This document shows positions 1 to 8,900 of a stretch of 56,559 bases of DNA, one piece after another (the stretch's first letter is position 1; every line of letters begins with the position of its first letter). Made by a program: the position numbers and the translations under genes. The notes beneath the pieces were generated by a model. The model ran no database searches. It saw only the letters and a program-made list of their open reading frames with translations, and was not told the DNA's origin. The stretch is from assembly GCA_017405465.1 (NCBI GenBank), contig JAFRAJ010000040.1, forward strand, positions 1-56,559, in the 5' to 3' direction. This stretch comes from Oscillospiraceae bacterium. Its GTDB lineage: Bacteria > Bacillota > Clostridia > Oscillospirales > Ruminococcaceae.

Positions 1-18
1 GGTTGGGCTAATATCAGT

Positions 19-57
19 TATGGGAAAATTTATCATGGCACTTTAAATTTTACCATA
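19..57. repeat. imperfect inverted repeat at window edge
   Basis: The arms TATGGGAAAATTT (19-31) and AAATTTTACCATA (45-57) are complementary at 12 of 13 positions across a 13-base spacer. The repeat sits just before a terminator, so it is probably the 3' end of a transcript from a gene outside the window. No function can be assigned. Confidence 0.35.
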
Positions 58-62
58 AAGAT

Positions 63-97
63 CGGCGTCGACCCTTCCGGGACGACGCCGTCTTTTT
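63..97 (+). terminator. intrinsic terminator of an upstream gene outside the window
   Basis: A perfect 8-bp stem (CGGCGTCG at 63-70 with CGACGCCG at 83-90) encloses a 12-base loop and is followed by TCTTTTTC. The T-tract lies on the plus strand, so it ends a rightward transcript that starts before base 1. Confidence 0.75.
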
Positions 98-115
98 CTC
101 TTATCCTAATTATTC

Positions 116-141
116 GGGGGCGTGACTTTTGTCACACCCCC
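116..141 (-). terminator. GC-rich hairpin after the substrate-binding protein gene
   Basis: GGGGG-c-GTGAC, loop TTTT, GTCAC-a-CCCCC forms a 10-bp stem with one mismatch, 36 bases past the stop codon of the minus-strand lipoprotein gene. No clear T-tract follows on either strand, so it may be a transcript-end or mRNA-stabilising hairpin and not a full intrinsic terminator. Confidence 0.4.
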
Positions 142-176
142 TCCTTAAATTATGTCGCTATGAACCTTTAGCAGGA

Positions 177-1172
177 TCAGCTCCTGTCAGGATACATATC
201 GTCATCATAGACGTTGTCGAGCGTTACATAGAATGTGCTGGTCTCATAGAAGTCGGTGCCGGGATCCTGTCCCAGAGCGATCTTCTTGAACATGAAGTCA
301 ACACCATAGTATGCCCACTGCCACTGCTTCTGAACGAGTGTAGCTGTGGCGAGTTTGTCCTTGACTGCGTTGATGACCTGAGGCGCGTCGTCGGAAAGGA
401 CTGAAGCGCGTTTGTGGTTTTCAGGAGCGTCGAACCAGCCGTTCTCTTCCCAGACAGCTGCTACGACGGATCCACCTGCGCTGTCGCACATCGTGGTGTT
501 CCAGCCGGGGTTGGAGAGCATCATCTGCTCGCAGAGCGCCTGGCCGTCAGGACCGCCGGATACACCGGACTGATACTCAAGCAGTTCTGCACCCTTGCTG
601 GCGTTCTCATTGAGAACGTCGGTGATGCCCTTGAGACGCTGGATCATTCCGAGCTGGGCGATAGCGCCGTGGTTCAGGATGACCTTGGGGCCGCCATCAA
701 CCCAGTCTACTGCGTACTGAGCAAGCTTACGGCCGAAGTTCTCGTTGTGTGTTCCGACGAATGCGATCCTCTTGGAATCCGGGCAGTCGGTGTCCATTGT
801 GAACACGAGAACGCCTGCATCTATGGCTGCGTTGATGGAGGGAGTGAGAGCTTCAGCGTCGGACGCTGCGATCAGGATTCCGTCGTATCTCAGAGATACC
901 AGGTTCTCCATGATCTGGATCTGGGCTGCAGACCCCATCTCTGACGGGCCGGTCAGCTCGAGATCGACTGTCCAGTCAGGATACTCTGTCTTGAGTTCTT
1001 CCACTCTTTTCGTTCCGCCGACTCCGCACATATCCCAGAAATCTCCGAGAGCTGTGTAGACAACAGCGAGCTTCATGCTCTTCTTCTCTTCGCCTTCTTC
1101 CTTCTTGCCGCCGCAGGCGACCAGTGAAAGAGCAAGGACGAAAATCAGCATGATTGATAGAAGTTTCTTCAT
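177..1172 (-). CDS. sugar-type ABC transporter substrate-binding lipoprotein
   Basis: A 331-residue secreted lipoprotein of the type 1 periplasmic-binding-protein fold (ribose/galactose-like, Peripla_BP_4 style). The N-terminus is a lipoprotein signal with lipobox LVAC, so C20 is the lipidated residue. The mature protein begins AVVYTALGDFW and carries the usual hinge and ligand-loop phrases (ILIAASDAEALTPSINAAIDAGV; then TMDTDCPDS and FVGTHNENFGR). It would bind a small solute, probably a sugar, outside the membrane and pass it to an ABC permease. No permease or ATPase is in the window, so its partners lie elsewhere. The start has a good ribosome binding site (AGAAAGGG). A palindromic operator and promoter lie about 80-120 bases upstream. 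A remnant of a close paralogue survives at 1488-1571. The substrate cannot be read from sequence. Confidence 0.88.
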   Translation of the reverse strand: MKKLLSIMLIFVLALSLVACGGKKEEGEEKKSMKLAVVYTALGDFWDMCGVGGTKRVEELKTEYPDWTVDLELTGPSEMGSAAQIQIMENLVSLRYDGILIAASDAEALTPSINAAIDAGVLVFTMDTDCPDSKRIAFVGTHNENFGRKLAQYAVDWVDGGPKVILNHGAIAQLGMIQRLKGITDVLNENASKGAELLEYQSGVSGGPDGQALCEQMMLSNPGWNTTMCDSAGGSVVAAVWEENGWFDAPENHKRASVLSDDAPQVINAVKDKLATATLVQKQWQWAYYGVDFMFKKIALGQDPGTDFYETSTFYVTLDNVYDDDMYPDRS

Positions 1173-1247
1173 TGCTTTTCCCTTTCTTTTTGTCTTCTCC
1201 GGAATAGAAGTGATTATCCGGAGCCGAGAGATTTAAACTCTAACCAA

Positions 1248-1277
1248 AATATAATATTTCCGCAAAATACCGTGCAA
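1248..1277 (-). promoter_or_regulatory. candidate promoter of the substrate-binding protein gene
   Basis: On the minus strand TTGCAC (complement of 1272-1277) and TATATT (complement of 1248-1253) are separated by 18 bases and could serve as -35 and -10. The -35 box lies inside the palindrome at 1266-1293, so a repressor bound there would block it. Confidence 0.4.
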
Positions 1278-1293
1278 TATGTTGCACAGTATT
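1266..1293. promoter_or_regulatory. palindromic operator candidate
   Basis: AATAC-c-GTGCAA-tatg-TTGCAC-a-GTATT: two 12-base arms match at all but one position around a 4-base centre. The core GTGCAA-N4-TTGCAC is perfect. Its size and place upstream of a solute-binding gene fit a LacI- or GntR-type regulator site. No regulator gene is in the window. Confidence 0.5.
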
Positions 1294-1414
1294 GTCATCA
1301 TTGTGCTAATTATTTTGTAAACTATAACAATTCTGTCATGCTAACATTGTAATAGATTACTACACTAAATCGCCGGACATTAAGTCTGTTTTTCCGGAGG
1401 AGTGTCTTTTCAGG
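1294..1414. other. AT-rich spacer without a recognised gene
   Basis: AT-rich sequence between the palindrome and the next terminator. I see no open frame with a ribosome binding site and no structured RNA. With the promoter and operator at 1248-1293 it forms the gap between the lipoprotein gene and the remnant of its paralogue. Confidence 0.5.
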
Positions 1415-1450
1415 GTTAAATAAAAGCGCCGCGGAGAGATCCGCGGCGCT
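1415..1450 (-). terminator. intrinsic terminator, leftward
   Basis: A perfect 11-bp stem (AGCGCCGCGGA at 1425-1435 with TCCGCGGCGCT at 1440-1450), GAGA loop, and on the minus strand a TTTTATTTAAC tail. It must have ended the deleted substrate-binding paralogue and now serves the acyltransferase-Nudix transcript. Confidence 0.85.
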
Positions 1451-1487
1451 CATTTCATTTACAGACTATATCCTGTATCTTCAGAGA

Positions 1488-1571
1488 TTATCCTCTGTTC
1501 GGATACATGTCGTCATCATAGACGTTCTCGAGTGTTACATAGAATGTGTTGGTCTCATAGAAGTCTGTGCC
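1488..1571 (-). pseudogene. 3' remnant of a second substrate-binding protein gene
   Basis: Read on the minus strand, these bases encode 27 residues from GTDFYET to YPNRG, then TAA. They match the last 27 residues of the intact lipoprotein (177-1172) with four substitutions (S/N, D/E, D/N, S/G) and some silent changes. Homology stops abruptly at 1571, eight bases from the Nudix stop codon. The rest of the gene, including its start, is gone. This is the scar of a deletion or recombination that joined a foreign segment to a tandem binding-protein locus. It has no start codon or ribosome binding site and is not expected to make protein. Confidence 0.85.
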
Positions 1572-1578
1572 AGTTCAT

Positions 1579-2124
1579 TCACTCGGTCATTAGCCGGATC
1601 CCTGTGCTGTCAGCTATCTTCTTTGCCCGGATGAGCACCGGAACTTCTCTTGCTGCCAACAGTCTGCCAAGCTTGCTGTCGGATCTCTTTTCGTATTCCC
1701 TTACCGCCTCCGAATACGTGACTTTAAGCGTGGTGAGATGGAAGTCTGTGATCTCCTGTTCCGTGAGTTTCCTTTCCCCGAAGGACAAGGCGCGGCACAG
1801 ATAATAATGCGTGATATTGTGCCTGTGTATCAGATTATAGTAATCGCTCACCGTTCCTATGCGGCATACGATCTCCGTCTCTGCCCCGAGTTCCTCTCTC
1901 AGTTCCCGGATGAGCGCTCTCTCCAGATCCTCTCCCTCTTCTACTCCTCCGCCGGACGTTTCGATGAGGACCGACCTGCCGAATTCGTCATCCCTGTCGG
2001 CTGCGACAAAATACAAATATCCCTCATCATCGAAAACCATGGCTCTGACGACCTGTCTGTCGTGGTCAGTATATTCAAAAGGCCATTCCGTATCTTTGAT
2101 CTCCAGCTTCAGTTCATCAGTCAT
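1579..2124 (-). CDS. Nudix hydrolase
   Basis: A 181-residue cytoplasmic protein with a complete Nudix box at residues 59-81 (G-x5-E65-x7-R73-E74-L-x-E77-E78-x-G80), which binds divalent metal and cleaves a nucleoside-diphosphate-linked substrate. The N-terminal half reads like the Nudix barrel (VVRAMVFDDEGYLYFVAADRDD). The C-terminal third is helical and charged. The start overlaps the acyltransferase stop by eight bases, so the two genes are translationally coupled. The substrate is not predictable: family members act on dNTPs, ADP-ribose, NAD, CoA or UDP-sugars. The stop codon abuts the binding-protein remnant, so the 3' end of this operon was created by a rearrangement. Confidence 0.9.
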   Translation of the reverse strand: MTDELKLEIKDTEWPFEYTDHDRQVVRAMVFDDEGYLYFVAADRDDEFGRSVLIETSGGGVEEGEDLERALIRELREELGAETEIVCRIGTVSDYYNLIHRHNITHYYLCRALSFGERKLTEQEITDFHLTTLKVTYSEAVREYEKRSDSKLGRLLAAREVPVLIRAKKIADSTGIRLMTE

Positions 2125-3241
2125 TTTCGTTATCTCCCTTTCTGATGATCCTTGAAAGAAGCCTGTCTATGCCGCCGGAAATCGGCGCTGCAGCCTTCAT
2201 CCACAGTTTCTCGACAGTGAGTTGCCTCAGAAGTTCGAGGGCTCCGCAGCAGCAGAACACCGCCGTGACGATACCGAGAGAGACAGGAAGGAACCACGGG
2301 CTCTCCTGAAACAAAGGTCCTTCGATCACGTTGTTCCAGAGATATCTTCTTATCTGCCAGTTGTCATGGATCAGGTATATCCCGAAGGTGAGAGAAGAGA
2401 TCAGATTGATCACACGGCTGTTCCTGACTTTGAGTTCCTTGAATCCCAGGAAAAGGAACAGGGAGAGAAGCAGTATCAGCACATGGTTCTGATAGTTGAA
2501 CAGATAATCAAGCAGCCTGAGCTTTCCGAGGCTCCTGGTATTCCAGATATCCACGGCGACGATCACGCCCATACAGAGCAGGAAAATGCCTGCCGCGCAG
2601 CCGAACCAGAACCCCGCGCCGCGGCTGTCCTTTTCATGATAGAGCCTCAGATAGCCGCCCAGACAGTAGAGGAACAGGAAGAACGCGAGATCGCTGCCCT
2701 GAAACTCGGTGACCACCATCCCGGGGATCCAGCTCAGTGTCGGAATGAGACACCACAGCACTCCCGTCAGGACAAGGAGCCTGCGGCAGGCGTCTCTGGA
2801 AAGAGCTTTCAGCATGGCGTTCATATAAGGAGCAAGAAGGTACATTACTATATATGTAGAGATGAACCATTGGACTCCGGAAGACAGGAAGAACAACTTG
2901 CCCTTCAGGGTATCCTGTACCATGCTCCCCATCCCGTTTATCTTCTTATGGAAGATCAGCCATATTCCCACTATGTAGAAGAACGCCTGTCCCCAGAGCT
3001 GGAGGACCTTTGACGTTCTTATACTCTCCGACTTCACCATGAAATACCCGGACACCATCACGAACAGGTTCACACCGGTCTTTCCGTCAAGGAACATCGA
3101 CTGATAGAAGAGCCTGTTGAAGGTCAGATCTCCTGCAGGGAACCTAAAGGCGCTGAACAGGGCGTAGTGGTACGTGATTATGAGGAACATCGCGAAGATC
3201 CTCATCAGCTCGAAGTTTGAGCTTCTGTCCTTTCTCTGCAT
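2117..3241 (-). CDS. acyltransferase-3 family membrane protein
   Basis: A 374-residue integral membrane protein of the acyltransferase-3 (OafA/WecH-like) family. It starts with the typical signature NFELMRIFAMFLIITYHY, whose family counterpart carries the conserved histidine of the first helix, and has about ten hydrophobic segments. Such proteins transfer acetyl or other acyl groups to sugars of surface polysaccharides or peptidoglycan. I chose the ATG at 3241 because GAAAGGAGAG precedes it at good spacing. The longer open frame to 3343 adds a cysteine-rich, basic stretch of 34 residues without a ribosome binding site. It is co-transcribed with the Nudix gene downstream and diverges from the MFS gene. 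Confidence 0.85.
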   Translation of the reverse strand: MQRKDRSSNFELMRIFAMFLIITYHYALFSAFRFPAGDLTFNRLFYQSMFLDGKTGVNLFVMVSGYFMVKSESIRTSKVLQLWGQAFFYIVGIWLIFHKKINGMGSMVQDTLKGKLFFLSSGVQWFISTYIVMYLLAPYMNAMLKALSRDACRRLLVLTGVLWCLIPTLSWIPGMVVTEFQGSDLAFFLFLYCLGGYLRLYHEKDSRGAGFWFGCAAGIFLLCMGVIVAVDIWNTRSLGKLRLLDYLFNYQNHVLILLLSLFLFLGFKELKVRNSRVINLISSLTFGIYLIHDNWQIRRYLWNNVIEGPLFQESPWFLPVSLGIVTAVFCCCGALELLRQLTVEKLWMKAAAPISGGIDRLLSRIIRKGDNEND

Positions 3242-3404
3242 CCCTCTCTCCTTTCGACATTGCCAAAATCGCTTTCGCTTTGCACCGCATTCTGTGCAAC
3301 AGCGCAGAATTCCTGAACAAATCGTTACCGAACTGTTCTGCACAGTCCGGATAGGTTATACTTGAACTGAACGACAAATCGATTATACCCAAAACACATG
3401 TGAA
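3242..3404. promoter_or_regulatory. divergent intergenic region
   Basis: This 163-base gap lies between the divergent acyltransferase and MFS genes. It contains CTGTGCA (3292-3298) and its complement TGCACAG (3339-3345), a widely spaced inverted pair that could be half-sites. No terminator is seen. A rightward promoter candidate is at 3362-3389. I found no convincing leftward promoter. Confidence 0.4.
3362..3389 (+). promoter_or_regulatory. candidate promoter of the MFS gene
   Basis: TTGAAC (3362-3367), a 16-base spacer and TATACC (3384-3389). Initiation about seven bases later would leave a leader of only about nine bases before the ATG at 3405, which agrees with the missing ribosome binding site. 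Confidence 0.4.
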
Positions 3405-4829
3405 ATGAATATAAGAACGATCTTTAACAGACTAAAATACAGACTGGGAAAACGCAGTCTCTCCCCCACGGGAGATCTGGACGACGCTATGAAGAAGCAG
3501 GGACTCGAGCCTGATGTAGTAAGATCCCTTCACCTCATGCTCGTGAGCAACCTTCTCGGCATCATCTGCGGAAACATCTGCGCCACCGGGAGCAGCCCCA
3601 TGATAGGGATGGCAAACGATCTCGGAGCCGGAGACCTGGCTTTCGGAATACTCAATGCCGTACCGCAGGTCACCGTCCTGCTGCAGATCCCCTTTGCGAT
3701 GCTGGTCAACTACACACACAAGCGCAAGAAATACCTCCTGACCTACGGCATCCTCTCAAGAGTGCTTTGGCTGATGGTAGGTCTCATCCCGATCCTCGTC
3801 CCCGATAAGATCGCCGACTTCAGGATGTGGGCGGTGCTCTTCCTTGTCGGTATCGCTTCTTCCCTCAGCGCGCTGATCCAGGTGAGCTGGTTTCCATGGC
3901 TCGGCGACCTGACTCCTCCCTCCATAAGGGGGCTGTGGCTGTCCACCAGGGATTCCATAAACGCCCTGGTCAGCATCCTTTCAGGACTTGCCACCGGCTT
4001 CCTGATGGACCATCTTGCCGGACAGACGAGATATCTCGTGATCTTCATAATCGGCGGGACCGCAGGGATCCTGGACATGCTGATGTACGCAGGATGCAAG
4101 GAAGTCTACGGTGCGGAACCCGTCAAGCCCAGTCTCAAGGCCATGGGATCCGGGATATTCGACAACAGGAAGTTCCTGCACTTCATGATCTTCTGGACCA
4201 TGTGGTGCTTCTGCGCGAACTTCGTAGGTTCCTATCTTAACAGGTATGCCATCAACGAACTCGGCATCACATACACTCAGATGACTCTGTTCGGAAGCAT
4301 CACTTCCAATATCGTCTCCATGATAGCAGTCAGGATCTGGAGCCATCTGGTCATCAGATACGGATTCAAACCCGTGCTGAGGATCGCCGCTACAGGTGCA
4401 TCTCTCGTGCAGCTGCTCTTTATACTGGCAAGGCCGAAAGAAGTCTGGCCGATCATGCTCTATTACGGTGTAGGATCGATATTCTGGAGCGGGACCAACC
4501 TTGTCGCTTCCAACCTGCAGCTCTCGCTCACTACCGATGAGAACCGTGCAGGCGCTCTTGCAGTATTCGGATGCGTGACTGCCCTGGCCGGCACATTCGC
4601 AGGGATCATGCTGGGCGGCAGCCTTCTCGAGTTTCTTAACGGAAAGGCGCTTCCGTTCTCATTCAATAAATACCAGTGCGCGATCCTTTGCGCAGTCCTC
4701 ATGCGCTTCACTACGGCCATGGTCATGATCCCGGGCTTTGAGAACGACAGGCATTTCACTACGGCTGGAATGATCCGAGATCTCCTGGGCATACGCAGGA
4801 TCCCGGAAAGAGATACTTCGGAAAAGTGA
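3405..4829 (+). CDS. MFS transporter
   Basis: A 474-residue polytopic membrane protein with about twelve hydrophobic segments and the loop pattern of the major facilitator superfamily (VNYTHKRKKYLL between helices 2 and 3, IRGLWLSTRDSIN and later ENRAGALAVFGC). A hydrophilic, charged N-terminal extension of about 40 residues precedes the first helix. Substrate and direction are unknown. The ATG at 3405 has no ribosome binding site, while the promoter candidate lies only 16 bases upstream, so the mRNA may be leaderless. Later in-frame ATGs (for example the MKKQG methionine) also lack a ribosome binding site. Two small membrane-protein genes follow on the same strand and may belong to the same transcript. 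Confidence 0.88.
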   Translation: MNIRTIFNRLKYRLGKRSLSPTGDLDDAMKKQGLEPDVVRSLHLMLVSNLLGIICGNICATGSSPMIGMANDLGAGDLAFGILNAVPQVTVLLQIPFAMLVNYTHKRKKYLLTYGILSRVLWLMVGLIPILVPDKIADFRMWAVLFLVGIASSLSALIQVSWFPWLGDLTPPSIRGLWLSTRDSINALVSILSGLATGFLMDHLAGQTRYLVIFIIGGTAGILDMLMYAGCKEVYGAEPVKPSLKAMGSGIFDNRKFLHFMIFWTMWCFCANFVGSYLNRYAINELGITYTQMTLFGSITSNIVSMIAVRIWSHLVIRYGFKPVLRIAATGASLVQLLFILARPKEVWPIMLYYGVGSIFWSGTNLVASNLQLSLTTDENRAGALAVFGCVTALAGTFAGIMLGGSLLEFLNGKALPFSFNKYQCAILCAVLMRFTTAMVMIPGFENDRHFTTAGMIRDLLGIRRIPERDTSEK

Positions 4830-4890
4830 TGCATGCCGCGCGGCACAATGCTGGATACTGTATATCTAACTGACATTCAGAAAGGAAAAA

Positions 4891-5244
4891 ATGATGTTCG
4901 AGAAGATCAAAAAATGGTTCTTCCGGAAGATGAACGAATTCATACTCTTCATTGAGTATCCTCTTGACTATATCGTTGAGTTCGGCGATGAGCTCAAGAC
5001 GCTTGATACGACCGGCAAGGTCATCAAGATCGGCAAACTGCTGATCTCCGCATATCTCTGTGTCCAGATCATAATGTTCCTTCTGTTCGTGGTGCTTTTC
5101 TTCGCATTCTTCGGGGCTGGAGCCCCTGCCGGAGGCGACGCCTATACCCGCGCGCTGGAGCAGCAGCTCGCAGATACTCCGGAAGGTTCACGAGAAGCCG
5201 CTGACATCCGTCAGGAGCTTCACAACATGGGTGTGGATAAATAG
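4891..5244 (+). CDS. small membrane protein, unknown function
   Basis: A 117-residue protein I do not recognise. Residues 1-45 are amphipathic and contain aromatic and charged stretches (KIKKWFFRKMNEF). Residues about 50-77 form one strong hydrophobic segment ending FFAFFGAGAPAGG. The C-terminal 40 residues are acidic and helical (ALEQQLADTPEGSREAADIR). AGAAAGGA precedes the tandem ATGATG start. It lies 61 bases after the MFS gene and 12 bases before the next small gene, so these are probably one unit. Confidence 0.75.
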   Translation: MMFEKIKKWFFRKMNEFILFIEYPLDYIVEFGDELKTLDTTGKVIKIGKLLISAYLCVQIIMFLLFVVLFFAFFGAGAPAGGDAYTRALEQQLADTPEGSREAADIRQELHNMGVDK

Positions 5245-5256
5245 AGGAGGGCAGGA

Positions 5257-5514
5257 ATGATCGACAGGAACATAAGACAGACCCGTTCAAAGGAAGAAGC
5301 AAAGAAAGCTCACTGGCGCGCCGCAGGCACCATTCTTTGCATGATGGTGCTCTACGGGATCATCACAAAGATCCAGAGCGTCATTTTGAATGCCCTTAAG
5401 GGCATAAGCCAGCCTCTTGCAGTGCTCATGAGCATGGCTGCCGGATTCGCGCTCACCAGTGCGGCAGTATGGTTCATATACAGGCTCGTTAAAGCCTGGA
5501 GAAAGACAGACTGA
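5257..5514 (+). CDS. small two-helix membrane protein, unknown function
   Basis: An 85-residue protein with a basic N-terminus (RNIRQTRSKEEAKKAHWR), two hydrophobic helices (about residues 22-42 and 53-75) and a basic tail (RLVKAWRKTD). Both ends should face the cytoplasm. GGAGGG precedes the ATG. It ends the MFS-led unit, as the terminator 27 bases downstream shows. No family recognised. Confidence 0.75.
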   Translation: MIDRNIRQTRSKEEAKKAHWRAAGTILCMMVLYGIITKIQSVILNALKGISQPLAVLMSMAAGFALTSAAVWFIYRLVKAWRKTD

Positions 5515-5541
5515 CCGCAGACAGCGCACAATAACAAATCA

Positions 5542-5576
5542 GCCCTGTTCCGATTTACCGGAGCAGGGCTTTTTTA
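5542..5576 (+). terminator. intrinsic terminator, rightward
   Basis: GCCCTGTTCCG (5542-5552) pairs with CGGAGCAGGGC (5559-5569) through an ATTTAC loop with one G-T pair, followed by TTTTTT. It ends the MFS and small-protein transcript. Confidence 0.9.
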
Positions 5577-5592
5577 GTCTTTGACATATTTT

Positions 5593-5628
5593 GAAACGGC
5601 AGAGCCGGACGGGTACCGTCCGGCTCTG
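5593..5628 (-). terminator. terminator of the giant gene
   Basis: A perfect 13-bp stem (5600-5612 with 5616-5628) around a three-base loop lies ten bases past the stop codon of the giant gene. On the minus strand it is followed by a short GCCGTTTC run. The stem is strong but the T-tract is poor. Confidence 0.7.
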
Positions 5629-5637
5629 TGACTTATG

Positions 5638-5950
5638 TTAGTCTTCGTTCTGCTGCCTGTACCTCAGCGCGAAGTACATGATCGCAGCCTCAACTGAGAA
5701 GAACAGCAGTATCAGAGCTGTAGTTCCGTCAGCCGCTGTCATCTTCCCCGAGAAATCATTCTTCATGAGGAACATAGTCAGCGATGCAGCTGCCGGCACG
5801 AGCGCAGCAGGTTCTATCAGATCCGCTGTATCTGCTTCATTTCTTCTCTTTTTCCTGAAATAGACCCAGAGGAGAACTATCGCCATCAGTATGTTGATGA
5901 CCGTGAGGATGAGGCTCGTCAGTGCCCACTGGGCTTCTTCGTCTTCATCC
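5638..5950 (-). other. C-terminal membrane anchor of the giant protein
   Basis: From about residue 9910 the chain has a charged linker (KKDEDEEAQ), a hydrophobic helix (SLILTVINILMAIVLLWVYF) with a basic stop (RKKRRNE), then two more hydrophobic stretches (PAAASLTMFLM and ALILLFFSVEAAIMYFAL). This is a polytopic membrane anchor and not a sortase signal. Confidence 0.75.
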
Positions 5951-8900
5951 TTCTTCCCGCCGCTTCCTTTCGGCCATTCGGGTCTTGCGCCTCTTACGGC
6001 TTTCAGCCATCCGGTATCGGTCTCTTCCTGTTCTTCCGGTCCGGAATAGTGATGAGGAGCCGTATAGATATTGTTCACGTACTGGTCTCCATACGTATTG
6101 CTGATGACCGTCCTTCCGGATACCAGCACCACGAGAGGATGCTGCTCTGTTCCGATCGAACCGAAGGATGTGAGCTCCAGATCGTCCGCCGTGATGTTGA
6201 CAGGATCCTGTCCCGCAGTCGTCTTTCCGTCGATATCTATGACGACGTCCGCGCCGGTTATGTTCTCAATCTCAAGGTTCGTGATGGAGCGGATGAATAT
6301 GTCTTCAGCACTTACGGAGAGCTTTGCGGTATCTGTGACCAGCGGTTCGTCCCTGGTGCCTACATCTCCGCCCGCACGTATCACTGTTTTTTCAGCTGTG
6401 ATATTCGCTGTTCCGGGCTGAGTATCACCTGCAGTGATGCTTCCGCTCGCGGTGAGATCGAGCTTTCTTCCGGCACTGAGATCGTTCACTTTGAGGTCTC
6501 CCCTGTTCACGATCACTGCGTCTCCTGCTATCGATCCCTCCAGCTCGGCGACATCGAGTCTGAGCGGTCTTTCCGCCGTGCCCGCGCTGCCTTCCGAGAG
6601 CGTATTGATATCTGCTTTATCAGCTCTGATGACTGTATCGGATGAGATATCGCCGTCTGCGGTCAGGGAGACTGTGCGTCCGCTGTCCGCGTTGCCGTCA
6701 GCGTCGAGATCTGCTATCTTCAGATCTCCTGCGTTCGTTACGAACACGTTTCCGGGAGCTCCGGCATAGAGCCTGCCTTCGACGTCGAGATCGAGTGCAT
6801 TGTCTTCCTTTCCGACGTCTCCGCCCGCGTGCAGAATCAGGTCTCCGGCCGTCTTTACGGAAGGATCGTTCTCCTGCGCCTTTCTGAGCAGCTCGTCAGC
6901 TTTCTGCTGAGCCGCGTCGGCTTCGATTCGCTTCTGCGAGGCATCCGCATAAGCTTCGTCCGCGGCATTCCTGGCTTCATTGGCCTCTGTCCTCGCCGCA
7001 TCAGCGGTCTCTTTAAGGGCAGTGGCGGTCTCTTCCAGTTTTGCTGCCTCTGCTTCAGCTTCACCCGCCGCTTTGATCTTATCAGCAAGGCCTCGGGTCA
7101 GTTCGTCTTTCTGCTTCTCGAGTTTCTCTGTCTTCTCCGCCTTTTCCTCTTCAGTCATATCGGGATCGGCCATGGTCCTTGCGATCTCTTTCTCGATCTC
7201 AAAGATATTTCCCTCGGTTTCGGTGACTGCCTTGGCCGACTCTTTCGCTTTCTCTCTGGCTTCCTTTGCCTTCTCTGCGGCTTCTGCGGCTTTTTCCTCC
7301 GCGTCATCCGCCTTCGCTTCGAGTTCTGTGGCGTGTCCGTCAAGGATTTCGGCTCTGTCTTCCGCCCTGCTCGCGATATTGTCCGCGTCAGACGCTTCTT
7401 TCTGAGCCTTCTCGGCCTCCTCGAACTTGCTGCTGAGATCCTTGTCAGTAATATCTCCCGGAGCTGTGATGACGGCTTTTCCGCCTGTCGCGGCAACGCT
7501 GTCTATCACGAGATCTCCGCTCATCTCTTCTATGAAGGCTTCTGCTCCGGATGCTGTGAGAGATCCTTTTCCGGTATCTCCCGCCGCCGTATCCACACGC
7601 AGCGGTCTTTCTTCCGTTCCGACGGTGCCTTCGCCGTCCGCATCCGCGTCGGCTATGACCCTTACGTCGTCCCCGGATATCAAAGTGCTTCCGTTCTCTG
7701 CAAGGATGCTTCCGTCAGCCTCAACAGCTGCGGTGCCGCCTGCAGTCACATCGGTATCCTTCACATCTCCGCCTGAGATCACCAGTGCGTCGTTTTCGGC
7801 CTCGATGTCCGATCCGCCGATGTTTCCGGCTATCGTCACCTTCGCGCTGCCTCCGGCTTTGGCGTATACCGTTATGTCGCCCGTGCCGTGAGCCGCGTCC
7901 GCCGTGTTGTCGAGTACCAGATCTCCGTCTGTGCGTACCGTCACCGTGCCGTCCTGGGTGTCAGCCGTGATACTGAGATCCTCGCCGGACGTCACATGGA
8001 TGTCGTCCCTAGTATCAGCGGTCATATGTCCGCCAATGTTTACTTCGATCGGATCCTCTTCTGTTCCGGCAGCTCCGTTCGGTACACTGATGACCGCGTT
8101 GTTGCCGGATATGATGTTGTCCGCTCCGGCTGATTTCTCCTCTTCTGTAAGTACGTCGGTAAGGTCACCGTCAGTCGTTATGCTGACGTTCTGCGCCGCG
8201 GATACTTTCCCGATTCCTGTGCCGCCAACTGTCTCATTGACAGTGATGCTTCCGTTGTCGGATGCTGCGTCGAGCCTCATGACCGCGTCCTCAACGTCCT
8301 TGCGCACCCAGCTGTACGCGAGCGTCACTCCGTACATCCAGTTACCGTTCTCATCCATTGAGATGATGCCGGTGCTCTTTCCGTTTTCGTCCGTGTCTTT
8401 GAGATTCACCACCACTGCCGGACCGTTGTCTCTCTGCTGCAGATCCAGTGCTTTGCTTTCAGCTCCGATGTTTCCGGAGGCCGTGAGCCTGACGTCCGCT
8501 CCGAGGATGTTCTCGGTGCCGGAGCCGGTTCCCGTGAGGCTTCCGTTCAAGACATCAATGCTGACGTCCCCGCGCTCGGATCTGATATATTCCGCGCTAA
8601 GATCGGAATCACCGGTGACTCTGATGCTTATCGCGCCGTCACTGTAGACGTTGGCACTGCCCGTCGCCTTACCGATCTCGACGCTGATCTTTTTGGGCTC
8701 TGCGTCATCATAGCCGGCTTCCGCTTCGGCGGGCATTTCCGCCTCATCCATGGATGCCTGTTTCAGTGCCGCGAGCTCTTCTTCAGTGAGCAGGCTCTCT
8801 ATCAGCGCCGTGATGTCGCTGATGGCCTTGATTGCACTTCCCTCCGTGACCTGCTGTTCGAGCAGCATGGTCAGCAGAGCAGCCCTGGTCTCGTCGTTTT

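Noticed and set aside
5638..5950. LPXTG sortase signal at the end of the giant protein
   Set aside because: No LPxTG-like motif precedes the helix, and three hydrophobic helices follow instead of one.
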